The position numbers were made by a program, and so were the translations under genes. Below, in pieces: positions 13,401-24,676 of a stretch of DNA of 64,000 bases; the first letter of the stretch is position 1; every line of letters begins with the position of its first letter. The notes beneath the pieces are model-generated. The model made no database searches. It had not been told where the DNA came from and saw only the letters and a program-made list of their open reading frames with translations. The stretch comes from Climacium dendroides (Eukaryota; Streptophyta; Bryopsida; Hypnales; Climaciaceae): the NCBI GenBank assembly GCA_950106755.1, contig OX467086.1, forward strand, positions 15,394,001 to 15,458,000. Reading direction: 5' to 3'.

Positions 13401-16400
13401 TGTAGCACAGGTACTTTGGGGACGTCCACTGGGTGCATTGGCGTGGTGTTGTGGACGAAGAATGTGTCTGTGATGGCGGGCAGTGCCTTGGCATGTTGTG
13501 TGCAAGTGCCTGTTTCGTTAACGAGGGTTTGTGGTCCGGTCTGTCCTTTGACGAACGTGTCGCGTTGATTGGGTGTTTGTCGAGTGTGAGTGCTTTTGAG
13601 TGTGTTGGAGGAGCGGGACGAGTTGATTTGAAGCATCTTGGGAGTCCTGTTTTACGATGCTCCTTGGGAGCGATATCATTGTCCCACCGTGTGTGGTGAT
13701 GGTGGCACGTGGCGGCGATGTCTTGTGGAGCGATATCAGATTGTGAGCGATGTTTGCGGTGAGGGTGTGGCGTTTGGGTATGGGATTTCATCCCGATGGT
13801 TTCGGACTGAGTTGGAGTCGGCCTGTGACCATCGGGATCCCGGGGGGAGGGTTGTTATGTTTTTGGCTAATTTTTTTGAAATATTGGTGCGCGCGCGCGC
13901 GCTCGTTTGGATTGCAGGTTGCGTTCGAGGAGAAGGAGTGGGAGTTGGATCAGCTGGAGAAGCTGAAAGAGGAACAGGAAGCGGAGATCGACGAGGATAA
14001 TGAGCCTTTGTTTTACGAGAGTACGTGGTGACCATATCCTTTTCGGTGTGGGTGTTGTCTGGATGGGAAGAGTCAGTCGATGCGGCCTCAAGTAGGCGGA
14101 GTATGGGTGGTTTGAGAGTGCAGGAGTTTGTTGAGAGCGTCGGTTTCTTGTGAATTTTGTAGTGCATGGTCAGTTCGCATGGCCCTGGTCTGTTTATTCT
14201 CCATCATCGGATGGTCATTTTCTGGTGGGGCCACTGTCAAGGTGGATACGTGCATGAGCGTTATGGGAGTTGTGTTGGTCGGCTCTGGAAACGGTGATGG
14301 TGAGTAGGTGCGGATGAAATGACGGAGTGTGTCGAATGTCTTGCAGCTTGGGACACAGCATTCGCCGACGAGGCTTATCGGCAGCAAGTGGACATTCTCG
14401 CTCAGCAGCAGGTGGGCACATCCCTTCTGGAGTCCGACGTGCCGACGTTCTCGAGATCTTTTGAGTTCATTTTTTGGAGGTTTCCTTTGTTTTCGAATTG
14501 TGCTGGTCGACGGTGGACGCTGGGATGGGAAGGGTGGTATGGTTGGAAGTGGTCGAGCTGCGTTTCCGTTGCGGCTTAGGTTGCTCTTTGGTTGTTTATA
14601 GTTCTGGCGGGCGATGGATATGTCGCAGGTCGGTTTGGGCGGTGGGCGGATGGGTTTGTGTGTTGTTTTGGAGGCGTTGGAGTGCTTTGAAAATGGATGT
14701 GGGTTGATGGTTCTGACGCACTCGGTACTGAGCAGGAACAGAAGCAGCTGGAATGGGAAGCCATGGAGGCCGAAATGCGTGATGCTGACAGGTGAGGGTC
14801 CCGTTGGCTTACTTCCGTGCAACTTGTGCCGTGTTAGATCGCTCTCTTCGACCCGTATTGGGGCGGTGGTCGTGGATGGTTATCCTTGTTAGAGACCGGT
14901 CACGAGGGATGCTGTGGCGGCAGTAGGCGGTTCTGTTTTCCGTGGGGTGGGTTTAGCAGCCAGTTTGTCGTGCGTGAAGCCGAGTTTTTGACGATGCCGT
15001 TTGTGGTTTGCGTGGATCAGGGCTTTAGCGGCAGCTGCTGCGACGGTGAGAGGCGCGGAGAACTTCGGTCCGAAGTCGAGAGGAAAGAAGAAGTTGAAGA
15101 AGGCCAAGTTCAAATCTTTGACGGAAGGTTCGCTGATGTCGGATACGGAAGAGGAGAACGTGGGAGAGGATTATCAGCTGGACAGGGGCGGCGACCCTTC
15201 TTACCGGGACCTGCAGTCGGAGCTGATGGGCCTCCCGCATCGGAGCCCGTCTCAAAGAAAGCGAAAGGCACCGAAATTACTGGAGGAAGAGCTGTCGGCG
15301 GAGAAGCATTCGAAGAAGTTGAAGAAGGATCACTTGGTAAGAGCGACAGGGTCTTCCCGGCGCAAATAGTGCCGTTTGGGACGATGAGAGTTTGGGAGTA
15401 GACCGAGTGCGGGAAGATGTGGAGTGTCGTCGCTTCAGGAGCCTGACGATGGGAAGTGTGGGGAGGGCGTTAGTGACTGGACGCATGGAACGTGGTGGTG
15501 CTTTCGCTGTACGCTTTGTTGGTTCGCGTCTGATGTGTTCGAGACTCGTTGGGATGTGTTGTTTGCAGGGCAAAGGGAGGGCGAGGACGCTGGAGGCCAG
15601 TCTTTTCAGGACCATTTTCGGGATTTCCAGCGACCCGAAATCGTCGGTTGGTGGGGAGGCGAGCTCTGGTGGTCACGGAGGAGTTGGTGCGAGCATCGGG
15701 AAGGAGAAGGGAGGGAAACTGATCATCTTGGGATTGCCGGCGAAGAAGGGACCTCTGGTGATGCTGGAGAAGGAGCGTAAGAAGGATAGTGTGAGGTCCC
15801 TGGACCATCTTCCCGCCGCCTCCGCGTGGACGCACGGGGAGGATGCGGTGCTTTGCGCCGTGGTGCACGAGTACGGCGGCAACTGGCAGCTGGCGAGCGA
15901 TGCTTTGGCCGGGGTCCCGGACGGTGGTGTGTACCGAGGTCGACACCGTCATCCCATTCACTGCAGGGAGAGATTTCGTCAGCTTCTGGCTCAAAATGCG
16001 GCTGCCGCGAGTGGGGATCCGACGAGCGAGAAGAGTGCCCTGAGTGCTGCGACGAATGCGCAGCTGAGGGTGACCGAGGTACGCGTTCCGCCGAGGTCTT
16101 GGTGTTGTGGAGTGTGACTGATGGTGTGGAATTATGTCGGTTGGGATTTTGGGCAGCATGGGTTGTTTGTGATTGTGTGTGCGTGTTACGTTTCAGGAAC
16201 ATACGAAGCGTCTACTGGATGCAGTGTTGCAGCTGCCCGATCAGGAGCTCCTTCTGCAGCGGCACTTTGTGGCCGTGTTAGCCGCAGTGAAGAGCGCGGG
16301 GAAGGTGGGTGTCCGTCAGGGTCCCGACTTGTCGGGCTCGTCCGGTGGGACGCACGCGCCAGGTGGTCGCGGTTTCGTCGCCCTGAGAAGTCTGGTGAAG

Positions 16401-18690
16401 TCCCATGTCGCGTCGAGCAAGGTGGTGGCGGGGAAGTTGTCCCCCCGTGAGGTGTCGGCTGCTTTAGCTCAGGCCGAAGGAGAGAGAAGGGGTGCGTCCA
16501 AGCCAGCCGCATCGAAGGCGCATGCGAAAGAGTCCGTGTCGAAGGATCCGGTCGTTGGGGCCGAGAGCGAGGGCTTCAGCGTGACGCAGTTCCTGGTGGG
16601 ATCTGCCGAGTACGGCGAGCCGAGTGCGCTGGACGGCGAGAGAGTTTTGCCTGCGCACAGGGCCCCGGCCGCCGTGGGTCTGGAGGACTGGTTGGGTTTG
16701 GGTTTGGGGTCATCGCCTCCCGCGCGTCTTTCGGAAGCCGTACGAAAGCTGGCGGAAATGCTGGTGGAGAATCGGTTCAGGTGCTGTATCCTCTCCCCCC
16801 CCCCCCCCCCCAGTTGCAGGTTCCTTGGTTCGTGGTGGTGGTGTGTCCCTCAGAGTCGGATGTCGGATTTGAGATTGGTAGAACGGACTTAGGCCTGTTG
16901 TGAGGGGAACCGAATGCGGTTCGATGGTTTGTCGGGGTCTTGGATGGTGTTTTTCTTGGGCGGGCGTTCACATCTTCTGCAGGCTGAAGTGTGGGCATTG
17001 TTTTCTTCGATGTGACGCGGTTGTGTGTTGACATGTGGTTTGTCTTGGACATGGCAGGTTTGCCGCGAGGATCGGGTGGGATGGGGGCACTCGTGATTGG
17101 GCTGCCGCGGGTGGGTCTGGCACGGGCGTGCTGGGGCTGCACATTCCTTCGAAAGGAAGAGTGGCGGGCAAGAAGAGGCCGGCCCCCGACCCAAGCAAGC
17201 CGCCGAAGGCGAAGCTGGCGAAGACGTCCAAGGCGGACGTGAAGAAGGGGCATGCCGGTTCCACAGCCGGCGAGCCGGTGGAGAACGGAGAGGATTCGGA
17301 CGTCCCTCGGACTCGAGAGGGAGATGCGAACGGGCAGGAGAGGGATTCGGAAGCAGCATCGCGTCGTAATCCGTCGCTTTCTGGGAAAGTCGTGGTGAAG
17401 CGTCCGAAGAAGAGTGTCGCGAATTCCGCAGTGCCCGCGTCGCCGCCTGGTTCCGGCAGATTGGACTTAAACCAGCAGGCCGACCCCGCAGTTGCCGTTG
17501 CCGAGGTTTCGAGGAATGCCAAGAAGGTCGGAGCATCTGGTGGTTCCGCAGCAGCAGCCCAGAGGCTGGAGGAGAAGTCTTCGGCGAAGAGTTCACAGTC
17601 TGTGGCAGCGGCGAATTCTGTCCCGGGTTCTGGTCGTCGAGCGGTTCCAGGCGGTGCAGGTCGTGAGTTGAAGAGCGGCATCGGCGGAAACCAGGACCGG
17701 ATTGGGAGAGGAATCGATCTTAACGGGTCCAGCGACGACGACGTGACCATCGTGGGGGTGTCAGCGGGCAGCCGATTTGCATCGGATGCATCGGAGGCTC
17801 CCATGGCAGGCCCGGTGAGGAGGTTGAAGATCGCGAGAGATTGGGCGAAGAGGACAAACGCGGCGGAGCGAGGCTCGTTGGAGGAGGCGAGTTTTGCCGC
17901 GTCGAGGTCCAGCGGAGCGGGTTACGGAGGCGGCGTTCTCGACGAGGATGCGAGTCTGGCATCGCACCTGATGACGAGGCTGGCCGGTTCTTCGGCTGCG
18001 GACTTGCTGTCGCCGGGGGCTTCCGAGGGTCTGTCCCCAGTGCAGTGGCCTCCCGCTGCAGCAGGCTCTGGGCCCTTGGCTTCGCTGAACGAGGATCTGG
18101 ACTTCACGGCAGATCTGTCGTTTCTGGAGTCGGGCAGGCCGAAGTCGTCGGGGGTTGGGGGCCCTCCGTTGAGAAGCTCTCCCCCAGGACAGGCAGCAGG
18201 ACGAATTTTGGGAAGGGGAGGTGCGTCCCCTGCAGTTGGGCGGTTGCAGTCTTCGGACGTCCCGACCAGGAGGGGCATTTCGGAGCAGGACCCGCGCGGT
18301 CCGACGCCGGCTTGGATGCTTGGGCCGCAACCGAGTCGGGTTCCCGACGGCCACGGCCAGGCAGCGGGTGCGAGCCACGAAGCGGGCGGAATTGATCTTT
18401 CGAGACCGGTGCTCCGGTTGGGTCCTTCCAGCCCCGTGCGACCTGCAGCGGCGAGCGGCCCGTCCGCGTTGCATCAGGCCCACACTCGGGCTCACTCTTC
18501 CCCGTCTCGCGGTGGGATGCCAGGTGTGCGCGGCCGGCCCGGTCCGCTGGGTGGTCAGCGAGCGTATGAAGCTGGAGCATTTCCAGGGCAGCCGCTGGCA
18601 AGTCCCGAGTCTCCTGTGGACACGGGGTTGGGTCTGTCGCTCGGATCAGGTTCGCGGCATCGTGGCCGAGGCAGGCAGGTTGGAGATTAG
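3219..18690 (+). CDS. PIE1: SWR1-complex ATPase, PIE1/SRCAP/Domino family (21 exons)
   Basis: SWI2/SNF2 ATPase of the SWR1 complex; in plants this enzyme exchanges H2A for H2A.Z in nucleosomes. Exons from splice sites and frame: 3219-4451, 4912-5019, 5284-5391, 5545-5625, 5979-6067, 6389-6611, 6841-6976, 7343-7941, 8188-8235, 8604-8675, 8910-8972, 9345-9645, about 9906-11074, 11272-13410, 13918-14020, 14347-14411, 14736-14791, 15021-15336, 15569-16078, 16197-16780, 17058-18690. All junction phases agree and the sum is 9,636 nt, or 3,211 residues plus stop. Domains: AT-hook-like RGRPRK (72-77), HSA (about 425-510), ATPase N-lobe with DEMGLGKT (1233-1240) and DEAH (1336-1339), an insert of about 250 residues typical of INO80/SWR1 enzymes, C-lobe with QDRCHRIGQTR (from 1857), and SANT/Myb-like (from about 2389). 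It is much longer than Arabidopsis PIE1 (about 2,050 residues); the excess is acidic, Ser/Gly-rich linker. The exact start and the exon-13 acceptor (9,903 or 9,906) are least certain. Confidence 0.93.
3633..3674 (+). repeat. CCCCAG hexanucleotide microsatellite (Pro-Gln repeat)
   Basis: About seven perfect CCCCAG units in the first PIE1 exon encode alternating Pro-Gln. Every unit change keeps the frame, so length variation would be tolerated. Confidence 0.9.
4912..6067 (+). CDS. PIE1: PIE1 exons 2-5: HSA domain and following helices
   Basis: Four short exons (4912-5019, 5284-5391, 5545-5625, 5979-6067) encode the helicase-SANT-associated domain, which in SWR1/INO80 ATPases binds actin and actin-related proteins. 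Visible signatures are RPKTHWDFVIEEMTWLAK, then DFERERKWKLSQAKKV, RMRRVASNIAKDVKKFW, and the conserved end KKALDKHLDFLLGQTER. This is the expected order for SRCAP/PIE1 proteins. Introns are about 260-350 bp with GT-AG borders. Confidence 0.9.
7343..7941 (+). CDS. PIE1: PIE1 exon 8: acidic Ser/Glu/Gly-rich linker
   Basis: Encodes about 200 residues between the HSA and ATPase regions. It starts with a 9-bp repeat (gaggcatcg, 7,363-7,390) giving E-A-S repeats, then an acidic serine-rich tract. It has no recognisable fold and is probably disordered. The frame is fixed by the preceding exon (ending 6,976, phase 1) and by the donor after GAGTTGCAG. This and exons 12-13 account for much of the extra length over other PIE1 proteins. 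Confidence 0.75.
9906..11074 (+). CDS. PIE1: PIE1 exon 13: SNF2 ATPase N-terminal lobe
   Basis: After a variable acidic start, the exon encodes the first RecA-like lobe: the LREYQHIGLDWL entry, Walker A DEMGLGKT (10,541-10,564), motif Ia VVPTSVMLNWETEF, Walker B DEAH (10,850-10,861), and motif III LLTGTPLQNDLMELW. All catalytic residues expected of an active SNF2 enzyme are present. The 5' edge is the least certain splice site in the gene: AG at 9,904-9,905 gives the required phase, as does the AG ending at 9,902. Confidence 0.92.
11272..13410 (+). CDS. PIE1: PIE1 exon 14: ATPase C-lobe with SWR1/INO80-type insertion
   Basis: Encodes 713 residues. [30 protein letters not shown] completes lobe 1 and RKVCNHPDLFEGR follows. 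About 250 poorly conserved residues then separate the lobes, as in SWR1/INO80 ATPases, where this insert docks the RuvBL1/2 ring. Lobe 2 runs from FDCGKLQELALLL to QDRCHRIGQTREVHIYRL with an intact arginine finger. The tail has the PIE1-type segments EDEADYMAMKRVEQEE and SFEDQLRPVERYAMRFLE. Confidence 0.95.
13890..13901. repeat. GC dinucleotide run in PIE1 intron 14
   Basis: An alternating CG run (gcgcgcgcgcgc) lies about 15-25 bp before the acceptor of exon 15, within the final intron region that also holds the T-rich tract. Such a run can adopt left-handed DNA; no function is evident. Confidence 0.7.
13918..15336 (+). CDS. PIE1: PIE1 exons 15-18: conserved post-helicase region
   Basis: Exons 13918-14020, 14347-14411, 14736-14791 and 15021-15336 encode VAFEEKEWELDQLEKLKEE and an acidic E-I-D-E-D-N-E-P stretch, then TWDTAFADEAYRQQVDILAQ, EQKQLEWEAMEAEM, and a Lys-rich segment with AENFGPKSRGKKKLKKAKF. 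The order and spacing match the region downstream of the helicase in plant PIE1. Phases across the very short exons 16 (65 bp) and 17 (56 bp) agree, which supports the model. Confidence 0.87.
15569..16078 (+). CDS. PIE1: PIE1 exon 19: SANT/Myb-like domain
   Basis: Encodes 170 residues with a SANT/Myb-like helix set: WTHGEDAVLCAVVHEYGGNW, then a second helix with A-S-D-A-L, and a third ending in HCRERFRQLL. The Trp-Glu-Asp start and the C-R-E-R-F recognition-helix pattern match the SANT domain in the C-terminal half of PIE1/p400-type ATPases, thought to contact histone tails. Confidence 0.9.
16197..18690 (+). CDS. PIE1: PIE1 exons 20-21: low-complexity C-terminus
   Basis: Exons 16197-16780 and 17058-18690 encode about 740 residues rich in Ser, Gly, Pro and Ala. 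The region starts with a short conserved helix pair (HTKRLLDAVLQLPDQELLLQ) after the SANT domain. Later short matches are sparse (for example IDLNGSSDDDVTIVGVS, an acidic SUMO-interaction-like patch near 17,710). The frame stays open to TAG at 18,688-18,690. Confidence 0.82.
16795..16811 (+). repeat. Poly-C run in PIE1 intron 20
   Basis: About 17 C residues directly after ctctc lie 15-31 bp inside intron 20 (donor at 16,781). The tract resembles a very strong pyrimidine tract, and the AGs that follow could be alternative acceptors, but only the acceptor at 17,056-17,057 restores the long 3' frame. Confidence 0.7.
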
Positions 18691-21600
18691 CTGCAGTCGT
18701 TTCTGGCGTAGAACGCAATGCTCCTTCGGGGCGTCTGGGTGCATTCCGGGGTACTGAAGTTGGACTGGACGTTCCGCAGGGCCGTTGCATGTAGCCATTT
18801 TTTCCAGAGCGTAGTGACATTGGAGGCTTGAATGCCTGTAGGATATCTGAAGATATTGAGCCTTTTCTTTTCTTTTCATTTTTATATTCTTTTTCTCCAT
18901 GGCTTTCACTCTTTCGATTCATTCGATCTGTGCCCATTCTGCCTGCTTGGACCAGGGATTGCTCAATGCCGTGAGTGAGTGTGCCCGTTCGGATAGGTTA
19001 CTACTGGGGAAATGAAACGGAGATGGGTCTGGTGGCATCTCAAACCAGACCGAAGAGGTGCCCTTCGGTCTGTGGCCACCGTATCGCTAGTTTCAAACTC
19101 GAGTAAGCTAATCGTCAAGTGGATCACTCTTACAGTTAATGACGAGCCCGTAGATTGCGGTTCGAAGAATAGAGGAGGTGGTCCAACAGAATCACCGCTT
19201 TCTCATTCTTGCACCGAAGGGTTTGTCTCACCGGTACTCGTCAGTTCGGGTGCGATTCGCCATCCCTGAACTCCACGGTGCGACGAATGTAGTCAGCATC
19301 ACCTTCACGAGGGCTACAGTATTGTGACTGAAGGCCTTCGAGGCGTTTGGTATGCCATTCATCCGGTGTTTATCCCTCTGATGACCACTGTTTTTTCACA
19401 GAAATTTGGGAATCCAAGCCTGCAGATGGATAGAAAACACGGTTGTTTTTTTGCCTTTGATAACGATATGAGGAGGGTCCACGGTCAAGACGGGGAGATA
19501 CTCTAATAGTACATACGTACACGCGAATGTGGAGGATGACTACTACCTTTTCCAGGTCCCTCCGTATTTTTTTTTTATCACCGATCACCATTGACGAATT
19601 TGAGCATGTCTATTGTAACGTTGCGTTGTGAAGACGATTTTAAGGGTCTTCTAGAGGATGTGATGTCAAAAGCATTGGCCTAGAACCCTCGTGAAGTCAA
19701 AACAGGTCATACCATATCGTTTTGAAGCTGAACAGTTGTAGCTGAACAGTTGTAGTTGAACCATGACAGATTTGGAAAGTTAGTCCTACTGACCGTGTGT
19801 GCAACACATGAATTACTCACATTCACATGGAAAACTACCAAAAGCATTTCATTAGAAGGTGAATGAATTGTATAAATTCTTGGAAACATTTTGTACAGTA
19901 CATTCATTAGTTCCCCTCCCCTCGTTACTGTCTCTCTTAACATACCGTAATGGTTGTATCCAAATCATCTTGAAGTTGTCCCATGGGATGTCTAATCTGC
20001 ATATCAGGATGACGACCTTGTATTGAGATTCACCCTTGTATTGAGATTTCAGAGAAAATATAGATCTAATTCGTAAGCTGAATTCAAGAGCAGGAATTGT
20101 GCAGGACAAAATTTGTAGAACAAGCTACAAATTGTAAGACAGATCAAAAGGACAAGGTAATTAGTGTTAAATGATTCTTAATATACTTCATATCCTTGTT
20201 GATTGTCTTGAGGTTAGAAAGTAAAATCCTATACATAATTAAGTGAACACATATAAAATTTGGACCAAAGACTTGCTTCCAACCAATTAGAATTAGCATA
20301 TGTCCAACCAAATAGAATTAGAACATATTCTGACCTAAATAGAGACCAACTTTGGGGTTCACTATTGTCTTGAAGGAGCGCAAATGCCATGTAATTGTCA
20401 TCCAAATTTTATCTAATTATTCAAACTAATGAAACCACGTCATTTTTTAACATCCAAATTTGGGAGAAGCACGGATGTTTTGAGTTTAGACATTGAGTCT
20501 AAAGGGTGCTGAGCCACCAATGTTTCAAACTTGGATGTAGCCACTTTGGCAACCTATGACAAGCACCAAAGCATGAAATGCATACTTAATTTGGAAAGTA
20601 AAACTATCAGCACTATAGACATATGCAAAAGGAATTTTGATAGACAATACACTAAGAATGACTTTTGATTGACTAGTGCACGGAAATGATTTTGGGTGAA
20701 CAACTGGAATAACTAACAATATGCAACAATTCATTATTCAAAACAAAGCAGCAGGATTTAGACTTTAGATGGCAGGTAATAATTTTACCAATTCACTTCA
20801 ACTCACATTTGCTTTCAAAAGTTCACCAATGTTCATTTATAAAACTATGTCTCTAAAAGATACTATGGTATTACTTCATTAGAGGAAAAATTTATATTAA
20901 TTTTGTACCAAAATTACGTTGAACCAAATTAGGTGCATTACATTCCAATTCGGTAATTGTCCAAAAATGAAGTGCTAGACCCTAAGTAATAAAAAATCCC
21001 ACATACAAATAGGCTCAAAACCTTAAAGACTTGGAAATGATAAATCACCTCTAATTAGTAGAAATTGTTCATTAAAAGACATTTTAAGTGTCCTTGTCCA
21101 TAAAAAGTTTAAAGTTGGCCATTAAAAATTGTCACCTGGTAGCTAATATCTTGCATTTTCTCCACATGAAGCCAAGTCTCCTTTTCCTTTTTTCACGATC
21201 TTCTCAATGGAAAGTCACTTTGTCAATCTATTCATTCTACATCTTGAATCAATGCCACAATCCACACCTTAGGCACCAACAAAAAATCATGAACCTTGCC
21301 AATATCCACCAAAAGGATTTGCTAAACTACTATGCTTCTCTTTGAATCTATGATGGTATCCTATGCCATATGAATTGTAAACCATAGGGGGTGGATACAA
21401 ATGTGTTGGACTTGCAAACCTATGACAAGCAATAAATATGGAATTCACCCGAGAACAAACAACACTCATTGAGAAAGTAGAAGGAGGCTGAAAATGTGGA
21501 AGAATTTCAAAGAACAATATCAAAAACAATTTATTGTCCATGCTAGAAGTAACTGCAGGATCTACATCATTAACAACGATATTGTTGGAATTTGAAGATA

Positions 21601-21794
21601 AAATCCAAAAGTTTGTGGCCCATGTGTAGATCCAGAGGTTTAATCAAGCAAAATTTGGCATGGACCTTCGAAGGCAAGTGCCACTTGGTGCAGAAAATAA
21701 GGTCCATGCAGACATTCACATGCTAGAAAAATTCTCAAAAAATACATAATGTATATAAGGTGATGAAAACTTCGGAACAATAGAGTTTAGCGAT
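18691..21794. other. PIE1 3' flank, then AT-rich non-coding DNA
   Basis: The first 200-300 bp after the stop should be 3' untranslated sequence; I see no clear polyadenylation signal. GC content falls between about 18.8 and 19.4 kb and then stays low. No frame of convincing length or composition exists, and I see no tRNA or transposon end. A small inverted motif (ccgaagaggtgcccttcgg) is at 19,051-19,069. Confidence 0.5.
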
Positions 21795-23982
21795 AATCTA
21801 TTGATCGATTTCATAATGTGGGACTTGCAATGACAATGCTATAAAAGAGAGAGGAAGTAAGTTGCATTTCAATAGACCAAATTCAATATAAAATGCCGGA
21901 TAACAAATATACAAATGCTTAAGTGCATGCTTGGATTGACCAATGTAAGCGATAAAATCACCAAATCTACTACAATATGCATGACATGATGATATTGTAC
22001 TTCATACTAACCCTACCATTCCAATGTTGTTTTATTTATTTATTTTGTAGGCCTTTTTAGAGGATGAGAACTCCTTCCCTATACCTATATTTTAATGATG
22101 TGCACTAATTTTTGTTTAACAAAACGCAATGTCTCAGGCTTAGTGCCTGACAATTATGTTTGGACCCAAAGAAGGTGATTCCAATACAAACATTTTGTGT
22201 CCTTTGGTTGATTCCCAACAAGCAAGTCACAAGGATGGCATATAATACTTTCTCATCCCAATTTTTCAGCAAGGATTGTTGGACCCTAATTTCAATGCAA
22301 AAGATGTTGGATAATCCTTCCTTGCAATATTTATTGACATTCCTATATAGTTCAAAATCAACAAATCCACTAATCACCTTGCAATGTATTTTTGAAAGTA
22401 AACTTGTAAACTTGTAGCATTTCTAAATTCAATTTTTTTCATTTAAAAAGAAAAGTGTTAAAAAATGATGATCTCTTGCCAAAACAATCTCATTGTTGAG
22501 TTACTGTCTTCCAATTATGCCTTAGTTAGAGCTATTCATGGTTTAGTTTGTTTTTTCAATCTTGAGCTTGCTTCTACTTAACAATTTTGCAATGAGTGAA
22601 AACAAAACGTCTTTTCTTTGAATTTTTTTCATGGGTTCTCCACTTAGTTCTTCAAAACAAAAAATTGCAAAACCAAAATATATATTGCAAAAGATTGATG
22701 TTAAGAAGATTTCAAAGCCAAAACATCTAGTCAAGCAAGTTGCCAAAAAATGCGTTTTCATCACTTTCAATACAAATATCTCACTAACAATTTTCAAAGT
22801 CAAACTTTTAGAAATTCTTCTACACATTCTTAGACTAGTCTAAGTACCAAATTCTATGGTTTGATATGCAAAAAAAATCCAAAGCTTTTAGCAATTTGCA
22901 ACAAAAATGGTAATTTTGAGTGGTTTTGATGGAGAAAATAAAGATCTTCAAACTTTAAGAGTTGTAACACACAATGCATGCAAAAATAAGAAGCTCAAAT
23001 GAAGTAATATATCAAACTCAACATGATTTCATTTGACCAATATTCTATCCAAAAGTCTTCATTTTAAATTTTTGTGCTTTCTAATAGATTTTAATTATAA
23101 TTTTTGCATAGTTGATTTGCCTAGTCTAAAATTATTACAATCCAATTTTCAATCCAATTACAAATAAATCCAATCCAATCATGATGTACAATCCAAATGG
23201 CACAATACTTGTCACTTTCAAGGGTGAAAGCCGTTTGTGAAACAAGTTATGGATGATGAGGGCTTTGATATAGAGAAGTTTGTAACACGAAAGGAATTTA
23301 CAAAATAATAGAACAATGAAGCAATGGATTGGACCAATGTAGTTATCTAGAACCAAACTTAAAATTTGGCCCCACTTTATTTATCTAATTTTTCAACAAA
23401 CTTAGACTCTAAGATAACTTATTCAAACTAATTTGATGGGCAACATTTGGACAAATCATTTTGGCGCATCGCAACAAAATGGGGAGTTTCGTTTAAATGG
23501 CACCATTCCACAAACATTGACACTTTTACAATTTAAATTGCGCAATTTGAAATCTATTCCTATACTAGATGTTTTGAGCGAGTTAGCTTGAGTGGTGCAA
23601 AGCCAACATGGTATAATTATGCAAAGTACAAACAATAGAGGTAACATATGTGAGCATTCCAATTCAGAACAAGGCAAAACATTCATGCAACAATTTCATA
23701 AAGTTTCAACAATTTTACACGTAGACACCCAAAGCAACCAAATCACGGTAGCTCATTAAGTTGTTTCAAATAATATTCAATTGTTCCATCACACGTGCAT
23801 ACAAATTCTTGCACCAATCATTCAATCAATGAACTAGTACTATCTACAATAAATGATCAATGGCTAGCTAGCTCAACAAATTGATTGACTTCAATCTACA
23901 ATTGGAGAGACTGATCGAGTGATCCCAATATATATTCTTTGTACAAAACAAACTTTGTCAGTTTGTCATGGTTCATGCTACC

Positions 23983-24492
23983 CTAGTCAATTTCCATAGG
24001 AGTCACTTCACTTTGGGCCTCCAATTCATATAGTGGATGCGCAAAAGTATAAAATTGATTGAGGCTCTCAGGAGCATCTTCCATCAACTGGTCTTGTTGC
24101 TTGTTGTCAATTGGATGGCTTTGAGAGCCAAGTTTGGAAAGCACAATCGGTGGCTTCTCCACAAAAGTGGAGACTTGCTTGGTAACAATATTGGGAGCCA
24201 ATTGAGGGCCAAGCCTAGAAAACACAGACCGCGGTTTTTCCTCATAAGTGGGCACAAAAACTTGTTGCACATCAAGTTGTTGTCCGTCTTGTTTGGGGAT
24301 CCGCCTCCATACTCGAGACCTGTGTGGTTTGGGAGCACTTGGAGTAGGTGCAACGTATACATAGTTTGGATGCACGTAATGGGTATTGTGGAAATCACGG
24401 TGAAGACCACTTGAGCCCCTAGAAACTATGGTCGCCATAAAAGAAATGGTGAAGAACAAGACTATTGGCGCAAGAGAGTAATTGGATGGCAA
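23983..24492 (-). CDS. Predicted secreted 169-residue protein, unknown function (copy A)
   Basis: I do not recognise the family. The product starts with an N-terminus of signal-peptide type (hydrophobic core about residues 7-24, LAPIVLFFTISFMATIV), followed by a His/Pro/Tyr-rich stretch and a Gln/Val/Pro-rich body. Two internal repeats share the pattern E-K-P-x-x-V-x-S-[RK]-L-G-x-Q (about residues 91-103 and 121-133). The C-terminus is acidic. A TATA box on the same strand lies about 165 bp upstream of the ATG. Copy B encodes a product differing at two residues (Ile/Val near 21 and Ser/Phe near 95). The V-F-x-R-L-G motif recalls linker sequences in some plant retroelement proteins, so a transposon origin is a weak alternative. 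Confidence 0.55.
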   Translation of the reverse strand: MPSNYSLAPIVLFFTISFMATIVSRGSSGLHRDFHNTHYVHPNYVYVAPTPSAPKPHRSRVWRRIPKQDGQQLDVQQVFVPTYEEKPRSVFSRLGPQLAPNIVTKQVSTFVEKPPIVLSKLGSQSHPIDNKQQDQLMEDAPESLNQFYTFAHPLYELEAQSEVTPMEID

Positions 24493-24656
24493 TGGCTATA
24501 TGATCAATATGATTGCCAAGAGAATTGTGTGCCTCAAGAAAAATTAGAATGCTAGATGTGAGAATGAATGAGGCACGAGTTCAATGGGGCTTAGGTTGGT
24601 AGGTACATTACATTACATTACAAAAAATAATCCTAAAACCGAAGGAGAGGCTCCAA

Positions 24657-24664
24657 TATTTATA
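24657..24664 (-). promoter_or_regulatory. TATA box of the secreted-protein gene, copy A
   Basis: The minus strand reads CTATAAATATTGG, a canonical plant TATA box. A start of transcription about 30 bp downstream (near 24,630) would leave a leader of about 135 nt before the ATG at 24,492. The same element is intact in copy B. Confidence 0.55.
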
Positions 24665-24676
24665 GTTCACTTTGAT

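Noticed and set aside
19012..19269. A small gene on the + strand after PIE1
   Set aside because: Composition is transitional between the GC island and AT-rich flank, there is no recognisable motif, and the position fits the 3' flank.
22105..22843. Short open frames conserved in both 7-kb copies (22.1-22.8 and 52.35-53.07 kb)
   Set aside because: They overlap on opposite strands, and their conservation only reflects the recent duplication.
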